Shown: positions 26,016 through 35,375, counted from the first letter of the stretch. The stretch: DNA of 64,000 bases from Hyphomonadaceae bacterium (GCA_016791425.1 JAEUMQ010000013.1:248001-312000); one strand, 5' to 3'. A program made the numbers and translations. Notes: generated by a model not told the origin, from the letters alone.

Positions 26016-27261
26016 CGTCAAATCCGCGTCCGCATATCCACCGAGCGTTCAGGCCGGAATCCCTCGGTTAGGTCCCACGCCACGGGGGTGGGCGCGTGCA
26101 GCATTAGGCGAACTCTTGCGCCCAATCTATCGGCCCGTCGATCTGAAAGACGACCAGACGTATCAGCTCGTTACGGCCAAGCGGAGCCGCGGCGGCATCG
26201 TGGCACGCGAGCGGCTCCTCGGCCGCAATATCAAGGTGAAGGATCAGTATGAGGTGCACACTGGAGACTTCATACTTTCAAACCGTCAGATTTCGCACGG
26301 TGGCGTTGGGCTTGTCCCGAACGAGTTGCACGGCTCAATCGTCTCTGGCGAATACACAGTGCTGGAGCCTTGCGGTCCTATTCATTTGCCATATCTGAGC
26401 GCATTGTCCCACTCGATCTACTTCCAGCAAATTTCCTTTCATTCCAGCATAGGAGTTCACGTCGAAAAGCTGGTGTTTAGGTTAAACGACTGGCTGAAGT
26501 GGGAAATCGCGTTGCCGCCGATCCACGAGCAAGAGCGGATCGTGGAGTGCCTGTCAGTATGGGACATCGCCATTCGTCGGACAGAGACGATCTTAGATGC
26601 AGAGCGCCAACGTGCGCGGCTCATGCTTCGCAGACTTATCGGTGCCTCAACACTCGCCACTGTGCGGCTGAATGATATCGTCGACGCGTTCGCCGGCGGC
26701 ACCCCATCAAGATCAAATGCCGATTTCTTCGATGGTGACATCCCTTGGGTAAAATCCGGCGAAGTGGTCGGCGGTCGGATCACGTCGACAGAAGAGCACA
26801 TTTCTAAGGCCGCCTTGGAAAGCAGCGCTGCGCGAATGGTTCCCGCCGGTAGTACGTTAGTCGCGATGTACGGTGCGACGGCGGGTGCAATTGCGGCCTT
26901 GGACATCGATGCCGCGACAAACCAAGCGGTGCTTGCGCTGGTACCAAATGATGCTCGATTGAGCGGCGAATTCTTGCGTCTCGCGCTTCGGTCTCGCGTG
27001 CCAGCACTGATGCGAAAGGTTCAAGGGTCGGGTCAGCCCAACCTATCCCGAGATATTGTACTAGAGGAAAGCATTCCGCTTCCCCCGCTACAAGAGCAGT
27101 TAAGGATTTCGACCATAATGACGCTGTTGGAGCGCGGCATTGCTTTGCGCGAAGCGGCGTTAGAGCGACTGTCCGCGCAACGGCGTCAGTTCGCTCAAGA
27201 GCTGCTCAATGGAATGCGTCGACTTCCGATTACTGGGAAAAGTTCGGAGGCCGCCGCATGA
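26002..27261 (+). CDS. hsdS: Type I restriction-modification specificity subunit HsdS
   Basis: A 419-residue HsdS with two target-recognition domains and two conserved regions. TRD1 spans ~15-165, conserved region 1 has PPIHEQERIVECLS (~170-185), TRD2 begins near VRLNDIVDAFAGGTPSRSNADF, and conserved region 2 has PPLQEQLRISTIMTLLERG near the C-terminus. The ATG at 26002 overlaps hsdM. TRD2 starts with the GGTPSR motif common to many S subunits. The target sequence cannot be read from the protein. Confidence 0.93.
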   Translation: MSATDVKSASAYPPSVQAGIPRLGPTPRGWARAALGELLRPIYRPVDLKDDQTYQLVTAKRSRGGIVARERLLGRNIKVKDQYEVHTGDFILSNRQISHGGVGLVPNELHGSIVSGEYTVLEPCGPIHLPYLSALSHSIYFQQISFHSSIGVHVEKLVFRLNDWLKWEIALPPIHEQERIVECLSVWDIAIRRTETILDAERQRARLMLRRLIGASTLATVRLNDIVDAFAGGTPSRSNADFFDGDIPWVKSGEVVGGRITSTEEHISKAALESSAARMVPAGSTLVAMYGATAGAIAALDIDAATNQAVLALVPNDARLSGEFLRLALRSRVPALMRKVQGSGQPNLSRDIVLEESIPLPPLQEQLRISTIMTLLERGIALREAALERLSAQRRQFAQELLNGMRRLPITGKSSEAAA

Positions 27262-28235
27262 GCACAGCTATGCAATGCCCGATTTGTCGCAACGAACATG
27301 GCGGCGCTTGCACATCGATGCCTCATGGAGACGGCGACTGGTTCACCTGCGAGATTTGCGGTCAGTTCATCGTGACGCGCTCACTGCAAGCAGTGCTTTC
27401 ACATAAGGACGACTCGACTTTTCCCCGCCCGAAACGCGCTGCCATCAGCCACGTCCTGCGCCGCAGCTGGGACGAGCACCAGAAGCCGTTCTTCATGGCG
27501 ACAACCTGGTTTGACGACTACCTGCCAACGGCGCGCCTACCTACGCCCTCCGAGCAGGCCATCAACATCATCCGTTGGATTGGCGACCAGATCGCCGTCA
27601 CCGCTTTGCCAATCCCCCGGCTCGGCGCAGAGTTCTACGCCAGGATCGGCGCAGCGACACCGCGCGCAGCTCATAAAGTCACTGAAGAAGTGATCGCTCG
27701 TGGCCTGATCACCGCCATGGTGTCGAAGGCAATCGGCGCCTACACCCACATGCAGGATGTGGACCTTACGCTGTCCGGCTGGGCTCAATACGAATCCGAA
27801 AAGCGCGGACGCTTCGCGGGACTCTATGGTTTCATCGCTCTCAAGTTCGGCGATGCTGTCCTCGACCCCTTTCTACGCGATCACGTCAAGCCAGCAATCA
27901 AGGAGCACATCTCCCATGACCTGATCGATATGCGGGACGCGGCCAAGGCTGGCATCATTGACAATCTGATGCGCGAGAAGATCCGTGATGCTGCGTTCGT
28001 CCTGGTCGATCTGACGCACGAGAACTCCGGCGCCTATTGGGAGGCCGGCTACGCGGAGGGATTGGGCAAGCCCGTCCTCTACATTTGTGAACGCGCCAAG
28101 TTCGAGGCAGCGAAAACCCATTTCGACACCAACCACCTGACCACGGTCTTGTGGGAGGCGGAGAAGCCTTCTGAGTTCATCGAGCAATTGATCGCGACGC
28201 TTCGCCGGTCGCTCAACCTGTTTCCGGCATCATGA
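27258..28235 (+). CDS. Zinc-ribbon protein with C-terminal nucleoside-deoxyribosyltransferase/TIR-like domain
   Basis: A 325-residue protein placed between hsdS and hsdR, overlapping both by four bases. The N-terminus is a zinc ribbon (CPICRNEHGGAC, then CEICG, ~7-37). The middle is helical and poorly recognised. Residues ~185-320 form a flavodoxin-like domain with GFIALKFGD, AAFVLVDLTHENSGAYWEAGYAEGLGKPVLYIC in pieces, and a terminal FDTNHLTTVLW. This pattern matches the nucleoside 2-deoxyribosyltransferase-like or TIR-like family in defence loci, with EAG(Y/F)A carrying the probable catalytic glutamate. Nucleotide or NAD cleavage is an inference. Confidence 0.75.
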   Translation: MSTAMQCPICRNEHGGACTSMPHGDGDWFTCEICGQFIVTRSLQAVLSHKDDSTFPRPKRAAISHVLRRSWDEHQKPFFMATTWFDDYLPTARLPTPSEQAINIIRWIGDQIAVTALPIPRLGAEFYARIGAATPRAAHKVTEEVIARGLITAMVSKAIGAYTHMQDVDLTLSGWAQYESEKRGRFAGLYGFIALKFGDAVLDPFLRDHVKPAIKEHISHDLIDMRDAAKAGIIDNLMREKIRDAAFVLVDLTHENSGAYWEAGYAEGLGKPVLYICERAKFEAAKTHFDTNHLTTVLWEAEKPSEFIEQLIATLRRSLNLFPAS

Positions 28236-31200
28236 GCGAGGCCCTCTCCCCCGCCTTCGCGCTGTCAGAGGCCGGCTCGGCGCAATTGCAGGCGCTGCAG
28301 ACGCTCTCTGCGCTGGGCTGGCGTTACATCAGCCGCGCTGACGCGGATCGTCTTCGCGGACGACGCCGCTCGCGCGCCATTCTCGACGAGCTGCTTGCTC
28401 AGCATCTCGCCCGCATGAACCGCATCCAGCGCGGTGAGCGGTCCTTTGCGTTCTCTGAAGCCAATATCCAGGACGCCGTGCGGCGCCTTACGGACGTGCG
28501 CTTCGACGGCCTCCTCGCCACAAATGAGCAGCTGACCGATCTGCTGCACCTCGGCGTCGATCCGCAACAGACCGTCGACGGCGTCACCCGGAGCTGGAAA
28601 CTCAATTACATCGACTGGAGCGACTGGCGCGCCAACGACTTCGCCATGACCTCGGAATTCTCCGTGTCATGGGACGGCGGCGAAACCATCCGCGCCGACA
28701 TCGTGCTGTTCGTGAACGGCATCCCATGGTCCGTGATCGAGGTGAAGAACGCCCGCGTCGATGCGCTTCAGGGCGTAAGTCAGCAATTGCGCAACCAGAA
28801 GCCGGATTTCGGTTGCCCGACGCTCTTCTTCACCACGCAATTGCTGATCGCCGCCAACAACCACAAGCCGCTCTATGGCACGGTCGGGACGCCCGCGAAG
28901 TTCTGGAGTACGTGGAAGGAACTGGAAGACGGCGAGAGCTGGCGCGGCGAATTGCTCAATCGGCAGACCGACCCGATTGAGCTGGCCGCAATCTACGATG
29001 ATTTTGGCCAGCAAGCCGCAAGGCACAAAGGGCTGATGGAAGCCGGCGCCCGGATGATCACGCCGCTCGACGAGGCGCTTGTCAGCCTTTGCCGCCCAGA
29101 GCGCATCCTCGATCTCGCGCGCCGCTTCACCCTGTTCGACGGGCCGGAAAAGAAGATCGCGCGGTTCCAACAATTCTTCGCCGTCCGCCGCCTAATGGAG
29201 CGGGTCGAACAGCGTGATGACAAGGGACGGCGCAAAGGCGGCGTGATCTGGCACACGCAGGGCTCCGGCAAATCTCTGACCATGGTCATGCTGGCGAAGG
29301 CGCTCGCCTCTGCGGTGCCCAATGCGCGCATCGTACTCGTCACGGACCGCACCGACCTTGACGACCAGATCGCCAAGACCTTTCGCGCCACCGGCCTTGA
29401 GCCAGAACGCGCGCGCACAGGCGAACACTTGCTCGAACTCGTCGAGAAACGCGCGCCGGTCATCACCACCGTGATCAACAAATTCCAGGCGCTGCTGAAC
29501 AAGCGCAAGGTCGCCGACTCCGATCCGAACGTGTTCGTGCTCGTCGATGAGAGCCACCGCTCACAGTATGGCGATATGGACAGCCTGCACGAGAAGATGC
29601 GCGCCGTTTTTCCCCAGGCTTGCTTCGTTGGTTTCACCGGCACGCCGATCGCCAAACGGGAGCGCAACACCTTCCTCAAGTTTGGCGACCTGGTTCAGCC
29701 TGCCTATTCCATGCGGGACGCCGTCGCCGACGGCGCCGTCGTTCCGCTGCTCTATGAGGGCCGGCACGTCGAGGAGGATGTCGACGACAAGGCGATCGAT
29801 TCCTGGTTTGAGCGCGTCACCCGGGGCCTAACCGACAAACAGATCGCCGACCTCAAAAAGAAGATGAGCCGTCCGCGCGAGATGCTCGGCGTGACCGCTC
29901 GGCTCAAATGCATCGCCTTCGATGTGAGTGAGCACTTCGCGGAGAACTTCAAGGACAAGGGCCTCAAGGGCCAGCTTGTGGCGCCGAGCAAGAAGGACGC
30001 CGTGCTGCTGAAGCAATTGATCGACGGCTTCGGCAAGATCTCTTGCGAGGTCATCATCTCGGCGCCTGACACGCGAGAGCATGAAAATGACCTTCTCGAA
30101 GAATCCTCCGACGAGGTGAAGAAATTCTGGGCGCGCATGATGGCGCTCTACAAGTCGGAAGAAGAGTACAACCGGCAGATCATCGAGCGCTTCAAGGGAC
30201 CTGAAGATCCCGACATCCTGATCGTCGTCTCCAAGCTGCTTACAGGCTTCGACGTTAAGAGGAACGCCGTCCTCTACCTGGCGCGCCCCTTACGCGAGCA
30301 CGACCTGTTGCAGGCCATCGCCCGCGTCAATCGCGTGTTCGATCAGGAGGGCGCGCCAGAGAAGCCGTTTGGCTACATCATCGACTATTCCGGCGTCCTT
30401 CAGAACCTCAGCGACGCCCTCGGGTTCTACGACCAGCTGCAAGGATTTGAGCCGGGAGACGTGGCTGGCTCGCTCGCAGCCATTGCCGAGCAGGCTGACG
30501 CCCTCCCCGACAAACATGCCGCCCTTCTCGACCTCTTCACCGGCGTCGCCAACGCCTTTGACGAAGAAGCCTATGCGCGCGAATTGTCGGACGCATCTCT
30601 CCGTGAGGAATTCTACAAGCGGCTCAGCGCCTTCTCGCGGGCCTATGAAGTCGCGACGGTGTCGCGCGATTTTGTCGAACGTGCTCGCAAGTCTGATTTG
30701 GAGCGTTGGCGCTCCGATCGCCTCCGTTTCCTTGCCCTTCGCCAGCACGTTCGCGTTCGATATGGCGAGGCCGTCGACTTCAGCGATTACGAAAAGCGTA
30801 TTCGGGATTTGCTGAACCAGCACGTGACAGCGCACGAAATCACACGCGTCGTCGATCCCATTAACATTTTTGACGACGATGCCATCCGCGCCGCACGCAA
30901 GGAAGGTAGGCGCAGCGAAGGATCGATCGCGGACGAGATCGCACACCGCCTCTCGCGATCGATTCAGGAGAAATGGGACGAAGACCCTGTCTTCTATGAG
31001 AAGTTCTCAACGCTGATCCGTCAGGTGATCGACGCGTTCAAGGACAAGCGGCTGGACGAGAAGAGCTACCTCGCCCGCGTCGTCGAATTGCGCGACAAGG
31101 TGGACGCTCGTGAGGACGATACGGACCCCGTACCGCCAGCGCTCAAAGGCAACGGGCACGCCATCGCCTTCTGGGGAATTGCGCGCAAGCATATCGCCAG

Positions 31201-31444
31201 CGTGCGTCCCGATCGCTCTAAGCTGGCGGCTAAAGTATCAATGGCTGCACTCGGCGTCATACAACGCCATGCCATAGTCGGCTGGCAGCACGATCCCGAG
31301 GCTGAAAATGTGATCCGCAACGAGCTCGACGATTATTTCTTCGACGAGCTCAAGCCGACGGACGGCGATTGGCTCAGCGCTGAGATCATGGACGCTATGG
31401 TCTCAGACATCCTGGCCTCCGCGCGGGTGCGGCTGGCGCGATGA
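28232..31444 (+). CDS. hsdR: Type I restriction endonuclease subunit HsdR
   Basis: A 1070-residue HsdR. The N-terminal nuclease domain includes RADIVLFVNGIPWSVIEVKN with the PD-(D/E)XK aspartate and E-x-K (~150-175). The SF2 motor domains contain HTQGSGKSLTM (Walker A, ~340), DESHRSQYG (DEAD-box equivalent, ~437) and FTGTPI (motif III), then the helicase C lobe with KLLTGFDVKRNAVLYLARPL and QAIARVNR. A C-terminal helical domain (DUF3387-like) completes it. It cuts unmethylated DNA after translocation with HsdM and HsdS, whose genes precede it. Confidence 0.97.
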   Translation: MSEALSPAFALSEAGSAQLQALQTLSALGWRYISRADADRLRGRRRSRAILDELLAQHLARMNRIQRGERSFAFSEANIQDAVRRLTDVRFDGLLATNEQLTDLLHLGVDPQQTVDGVTRSWKLNYIDWSDWRANDFAMTSEFSVSWDGGETIRADIVLFVNGIPWSVIEVKNARVDALQGVSQQLRNQKPDFGCPTLFFTTQLLIAANNHKPLYGTVGTPAKFWSTWKELEDGESWRGELLNRQTDPIELAAIYDDFGQQAARHKGLMEAGARMITPLDEALVSLCRPERILDLARRFTLFDGPEKKIARFQQFFAVRRLMERVEQRDDKGRRKGGVIWHTQGSGKSLTMVMLAKALASAVPNARIVLVTDRTDLDDQIAKTFRATGLEPERARTGEHLLELVEKRAPVITTVINKFQALLNKRKVADSDPNVFVLVDESHRSQYGDMDSLHEKMRAVFPQACFVGFTGTPIAKRERNTFLKFGDLVQPAYSMRDAVADGAVVPLLYEGRHVEEDVDDKAIDSWFERVTRGLTDKQIADLKKKMSRPREMLGVTARLKCIAFDVSEHFAENFKDKGLKGQLVAPSKKDAVLLKQLIDGFGKISCEVIISAPDTREHENDLLEESSDEVKKFWARMMALYKSEEEYNRQIIERFKGPEDPDILIVVSKLLTGFDVKRNAVLYLARPLREHDLLQAIARVNRVFDQEGAPEKPFGYIIDYSGVLQNLSDALGFYDQLQGFEPGDVAGSLAAIAEQADALPDKHAALLDLFTGVANAFDEEAYARELSDASLREEFYKRLSAFSRAYEVATVSRDFVERARKSDLERWRSDRLRFLALRQHVRVRYGEAVDFSDYEKRIRDLLNQHVTAHEITRVVDPINIFDDDAIRAARKEGRRSEGSIADEIAHRLSRSIQEKWDEDPVFYEKFSTLIRQVIDAFKDKRLDEKSYLARVVELRDKVDAREDDTDPVPPALKGNGHAIAFWGIARKHIASVRPDRSKLAAKVSMAALGVIQRHAIVGWQHDPEAENVIRNELDDYFFDELKPTDGDWLSAEIMDAMVSDILASARVRLAR

Positions 31445-32148
31445 GGGAAATGGCCATCGCCTGGGGACGTAAGACGATCAAGTTCGCTGTCGCCAAAGAA
31501 GACCGAAACACGCTGAGGATCACTGTTGCGCCGGACTCCAGCGTCATGGTGCGCGTGCCCGCGCGCGCGACCGATGCCGAGATCGCTGAGCGCGTGAGAC
31601 GAAGAGCCGGTTGGATCGATGCGCAACAGCACGATTTTTCCTTGTGGAAGCCACGCACCCCGCCCCGGAGCTACATTTCCGGCGAAACACACAAGTACCT
31701 CGGCCGCCCCCTGCGCCTTCATGTCAGAGAGTCACTGCGCAACGCCGTGACCGTCACGCAATCGCGACTGGTTATGGAGACGTTGGGAGAGAAATCACGG
31801 AGTGAACGCGCCGATCTGCTTTGGCGCTGGTATGCGAACAAAGCGCAGACGCATTTCCGGCGACGACTGGCCGCCCAGCACAAACTGTTTGGACGTCATT
31901 TGCCGGAACCGCCGAACTTGATCACCCGCAGGATGACCAGCCGGTGGGGCAGCTATACGAAGCGCGGGAATTTGGTGCTCAACGTCGAACTTATTCAGGT
32001 TTCGACCCGGCTCCTGGACTATGTGATCGCGCACGAATTGGCGCACGCGGCGTACTGGGGTCATGGGAGAGACTGGCAAGCCCTCATGACCACGGTGATG
32101 CCCGATTGGCGTGAGCGAAAAAGCGTGCTGGAAAAAGCGCTTCTATAA
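31441..32148 (+). CDS. YgjP-like (DUF45) metallopeptidase
   Basis: A 235-residue protein of the YgjP/DUF45 family with zinc-binding HELAH (~198-202) and downstream GHGRDWQALM. SRWGSYTKRGNLVLNVELI is the characteristic block just before the active site. Its start overlaps the hsdR stop (ATGA). YgjP-like genes often close type I restriction operons, where they may process or regulate the complex, but no substrate is established. Confidence 0.85.
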   Translation: MREMAIAWGRKTIKFAVAKEDRNTLRITVAPDSSVMVRVPARATDAEIAERVRRRAGWIDAQQHDFSLWKPRTPPRSYISGETHKYLGRPLRLHVRESLRNAVTVTQSRLVMETLGEKSRSERADLLWRWYANKAQTHFRRRLAAQHKLFGRHLPEPPNLITRRMTSRWGSYTKRGNLVLNVELIQVSTRLLDYVIAHELAHAAYWGHGRDWQALMTTVMPDWRERKSVLEKALL

Positions 32149-32225
32149 CCCATGCGCCAACACCGCAGCGCACCAGAAACCTGACCTGAGCCGCGGCGCA
32201 ACGATTTTCAAATGGAGCGCTAAAC

Positions 32226-33290
32226 ATGGCCGTCTTGTCGCACTTGGCTCTGCGCTTCTCCAACCACCCAGAGAATCTGGCCACGGAAGCGCTGGCTTAC
32301 ATCCTACAGCGTTCGGCGCCCGTCAGGACCGGCTTGAACCGTATCGTGCAAACCATTGCGGGCAAGGACCTCGCGCTCGAACGATTTGAAACGCAGTCAA
32401 GCCATGAAGATCTCTCTCGCCCTGATCTGTGCGGGCTCGATGCTGACGGAAATCGATCGCTGCTGATCGAAGTGAAGTTCTGGGCGGGGCTAACAGAAGC
32501 GCAGCCCAATGGCTATCTCGCCGCAATGCGCCGCCCTGGCGTGTTGCTGTTCGTCGCGCCCGAGGCGCGTTTGACGTCGCTGTGGCATGAACTCACGCGC
32601 CGCATTGCTGAACGACAGGTGCCGACGGGCGCGAAGAACGACGGTGCATTCACCATCGTCACCGGTGATCACATCGTGGCTGCTGTCAGCTGGCGCTCGC
32701 TTCTCCTGCTACTGGAGCAGGAAGCAGCGGCGGCCGCTGAAGCCGAGACCGCCGCCGACGTGCGTCAACTGCAAGCGCTTTGTGAGCACATGGACACTGA
32801 CGCGTTCCTACCGCTTTCGTCCGAAGAACTGACCTCTTCTTTGGGACGGCGCGTCGTCCAATTCGAAGCGCTCTCCAACGATCTCACGGACGCGCTAGTT
32901 CGACTTGGTCTGGCGGATGTCTCAGGGCTCAGAGCCACCGCGGGTTGGGGCTATGCAGGCCGCTATCTGTACCTCAAGGGCAACGGCGCGTTCCTCGCCT
33001 TCAACGCAAATAATTGGTCGGCATTTGGCCAATCGCCGCTATGGCTCGATATTTCGGGGGATTCTTGGAAGCGCACGACGCCATCACCGGCGATCAAACA
33101 AGCGCTGCATGCCGCAGGCATTCAATATTGGGAGCAACAGCGGCTGGTCAGCGTTCCGATCATTCTGCCCAGCGCTGTAGAACGCGACGGAGTCGTCGCG
33201 AGCGCGCAGCGACAATTGCTACGCATCATAGACGCTCTCCCCGAGATCGTTCGCGGTGCACCTCCGAAGCCCGAGCCGGATACGCCCTAA
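32226..33290 (+). CDS. Putative PD-(D/E)XK-type nuclease-like protein
   Basis: A 354-residue protein. Residues ~50-95 read RPDLCGLDADGNRSLLIEVKFWAG in two pieces, giving an aspartate followed by E-x-K on adjacent strands. This fits the PD-(D/E)XK nuclease core. The C-terminal half has an aromatic-rich block (WGYAGRYLYLKG, FAFNANNWSAFG) that I do not recognise. It lies 77 bp after the restriction operon with its own GGAG ribosome site and is convergent with the AbiGi-like gene. A defence role is inferred only from location and fold. Confidence 0.6.
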   Translation: MAVLSHLALRFSNHPENLATEALAYILQRSAPVRTGLNRIVQTIAGKDLALERFETQSSHEDLSRPDLCGLDADGNRSLLIEVKFWAGLTEAQPNGYLAAMRRPGVLLFVAPEARLTSLWHELTRRIAERQVPTGAKNDGAFTIVTGDHIVAAVSWRSLLLLLEQEAAAAAEAETAADVRQLQALCEHMDTDAFLPLSSEELTSSLGRRVVQFEALSNDLTDALVRLGLADVSGLRATAGWGYAGRYLYLKGNGAFLAFNANNWSAFGQSPLWLDISGDSWKRTTPSPAIKQALHAAGIQYWEQQRLVSVPIILPSAVERDGVVASAQRQLLRIIDALPEIVRGAPPKPEPDTP

Positions 33291-33298
33291 CGCAAACC

Positions 33299-34294
33299 TC
33301 ATCCAATATTGCGACGCGTTGAGAGACGTGCCGAGGTCTTTTCCAGCATAGGCTTTATCTGTTCGGCCAGGTCCTTGGGAGCGATGACCTCCTGCACCAG
33401 ATTGAAGAAGCTCCAATTCTCCGCTGGGTCGTAAACTTGCGCGAGTGCGTAACGCGGACTTGTTTGCTCTTTGAAGGTCAAGTCGCGACCCCAGAAATGT
33501 GGATTTATCGCGCGCAAACGAGCCGTCTCGGCTGCGTTAAGGCCTCGCCCCAGGGGGCGACCGTTCAACGCCATATCGCCAGCGATCAGGCGCCATTCCC
33601 TTTGCCGATAGTAGCCGAGTAACTCGCTCGTATGCGTGTTGTCGGTTGGATAGAGCGTGCTGAGAAACAGGTCGAGCATGCCCACGCTGTGATCGAACGG
33701 AATATTGCCGAATCCGATGTGCTTCATCAGGTCATTGATCGTCGAAGCCGGCACTTTATATCCCGCGACAACGTTGCCGGCGTCATCCGTGTTATTCAGC
33801 GTCAGCTCGCAATTCGGATCGAGTGGCTTGCCATACGTCTGTTGAACCCACGCGGGATCAACAATCTGCTTCATTTCTTGGAGGCGCTGCAGCACTTCCC
33901 GAGTGTGCCAGGCCGAATTGGCCATGAACAAACTGATCTGCGAGAACAAACTCTGCCCCACAGCCTGAGGCGCATACTGCACGGGCATGAGCCCCACGCT
34001 GCGGAGCCCCGCGATGTCGAACCGAAGCGAGATCGGCCCGAACGTCGCCATGTGCGGCCGAAGCTCACCTCTCGACAGTTCAGTGAAGCAGGCGCGCCGC
34101 TGCAATAGGTCAAGTGTCTGCGCTTTATGACCGAGACCGCTCGTGTCCCAACTGACAACTTCAGGGGCCAGGACCAAGCCCGTCTCAATCATGAAGGCGA
34201 GTATTTTCAGCGCGCGCTCATGGTGAGCTTGCCGCGTCTCGCCTTGCTGCGGACGCGGAAAACTATGGAAGAAATAGCGGCGGCGCTTGGTCAT
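33299..34294 (-). CDS. AbiGi-like abortive-infection family protein
   Basis: A 331-residue protein whose N-terminal half follows the AbiGi pattern: FFHSFPRP...HHERALKILAFMIETGLVLAPE, then ACFTELSRGELRPHMATFGP, ISLRFDIAGLRSVGLMPVQY. In that family a CFxE-type motif is followed by a phenylalanine-glycine block and PVxY. The C-terminal half is unassigned. AbiGi is one half of a lactococcal abortive-infection pair; no AbiGii partner is seen here. It lies 14 bp downstream of a Fic-like gene on the same strand and is probably co-transcribed with mobile mystery proteins A and B. Confidence 0.55.
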   Translation of the reverse strand: MTKRRRYFFHSFPRPQQGETRQAHHERALKILAFMIETGLVLAPEVVSWDTSGLGHKAQTLDLLQRRACFTELSRGELRPHMATFGPISLRFDIAGLRSVGLMPVQYAPQAVGQSLFSQISLFMANSAWHTREVLQRLQEMKQIVDPAWVQQTYGKPLDPNCELTLNNTDDAGNVVAGYKVPASTINDLMKHIGFGNIPFDHSVGMLDLFLSTLYPTDNTHTSELLGYYRQREWRLIAGDMALNGRPLGRGLNAAETARLRAINPHFWGRDLTFKEQTSPRYALAQVYDPAENWSFFNLVQEVIAPKDLAEQIKPMLEKTSARLSTRRNIG

Positions 34295-34308
34295 CCGCCA
34301 CCATCGCC

Positions 34309-34905
34309 TCAGCTGCGCGCAAACTTCAACAAGGGATAGATATCTCCACGATCAGCGGCCTGCAGCGCGGCGACATAGGCGCGGCGGGTTTCGGCGATGG
34401 CGACGAGATTGGCGCTGCCCCAGGTGAAGCGGGGTTGGCCGAGCTTCTGGATAAGGAGATCGGCGGCTAGGCGTGAACAGCGGCCATTGCCATTGGGAAA
34501 CGGGTGGATCGCCACCAGCCGGTGATGGAAGCGGATCGCAATTTGGTCGGCCGCGTAGGTTTGGTGCTCGATCCAGTATTTGGCGTCGTCGAGCAACGTG
34601 CGGAGATCGGGGCCGATCTTCCACGCGTCGACGCCGATATTGCGCGCGGTGGTCCGGAAGTCTCCGGCCCAGCGCCAGACATCGCCATACATGCGCTTGT
34701 GCAGCGCTTTGATGAAGTCCTCGGTGAGCACGTCGTGACGGGCGCGCGGGTTGAAGGCCCAGCGGTCGCCCTTGTCGATATTGACCTGCTCGGCCTCGTT
34801 CAGTTCGCGCCGGAGCGTGATGTAGCTCGGAATGAGCCCATCACGCTCCTCTGGCGCCAGCGGCGTATTGGCTTCGTCATCGCCGTCGAAGAGCGGATCG
34901 CTCAT
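34309..34905 (-). CDS. Mobile mystery protein B (Fic/DOC-fold)
   Basis: A 198-residue Fic-domain protein. The motif HPFPNGNGRCSR (~134-145) keeps the catalytic histidine and GNGR but has Asn where AMP-transferring Fic proteins have Asp or Glu. This variant is typical of mobile mystery protein B. N-terminal text ANTPLAPEERDGLIPSYITL also fits. The ATG at 34905 overlaps the protein A stop (ATGA), and an upstream GTG at 34917 is less likely. It probably acts as the effector half of a two-gene module, with chemistry unproven. Confidence 0.88.
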   Translation of the reverse strand: MSDPLFDGDDEANTPLAPEERDGLIPSYITLRRELNEAEQVNIDKGDRWAFNPRARHDVLTEDFIKALHKRMYGDVWRWAGDFRTTARNIGVDAWKIGPDLRTLLDDAKYWIEHQTYAADQIAIRFHHRLVAIHPFPNGNGRCSRLAADLLIQKLGQPRFTWGSANLVAIAETRRAYVAALQAADRGDIYPLLKFARS

Positions 34906-35375
34906 GGGGCGTCCCACAGCCGGCGTGGATCGCCGGCGAGGATTTCCATGGCTAGGCGTTCGCGCTCAGCTTCGAGGTCATGCTTATCGAGCGCCTGGTT
35001 CTCCAGCCGCATGGAATGATGCGTGCGTTTGAGCTGGGCGTCGGCCGCCGCGCGGGCGCGTTCGGCCATGATCTCGTCCAGCGGCCGGTTCGGCACCAGC
35101 GCATAGACCAGGGTGCAATCGAGCCCTTCCGCCACGCGCCGGAGCGTCGCGAGGGTGACAGCGTCCTCGGCCTCGTCCTTCTCGATCCGGGCGATCCGGG
35201 ACTGGGTGACGCCAATCCGGGCGCCGAGTTGGGTCGCGGTCATGCCCAGGGCTTCCCGGACAGCCTTGATCCAGCCGCGCGCCGGACGCGCGAACTCAGA
35301 GGCCTTGCGCAGTGGCGCCAGACGCCGTTCAAGCTGCTTGCGGGCCAGGCCCACGGGGGAAACGACAGAACGCAT
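34902..35375 (-). CDS. Mobile mystery protein A (XRE-family HTH)
   Basis: A 157-residue DNA-binding protein with an N-terminal LARKQLERRLAPLRKASEFARP block and an XRE helix-turn-helix (LGMTATQLGARIGVTQSRIARIEKDE, in two parts, ~50-80). The C-terminal stretch PNRPLDEIMAERARAAADAQL matches the family. Another in-frame ATG at 35441 would add 22 residues through the AT-rich promoter region and is less likely. It is the partner and probable repressor of the Fic-like protein, comparable to an antitoxin. Confidence 0.88.
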   Translation of the reverse strand: MRSVVSPVGLARKQLERRLAPLRKASEFARPARGWIKAVREALGMTATQLGARIGVTQSRIARIEKDEAEDAVTLATLRRVAEGLDCTLVYALVPNRPLDEIMAERARAAADAQLKRTHHSMRLENQALDKHDLEAERERLAMEILAGDPRRLWDAP

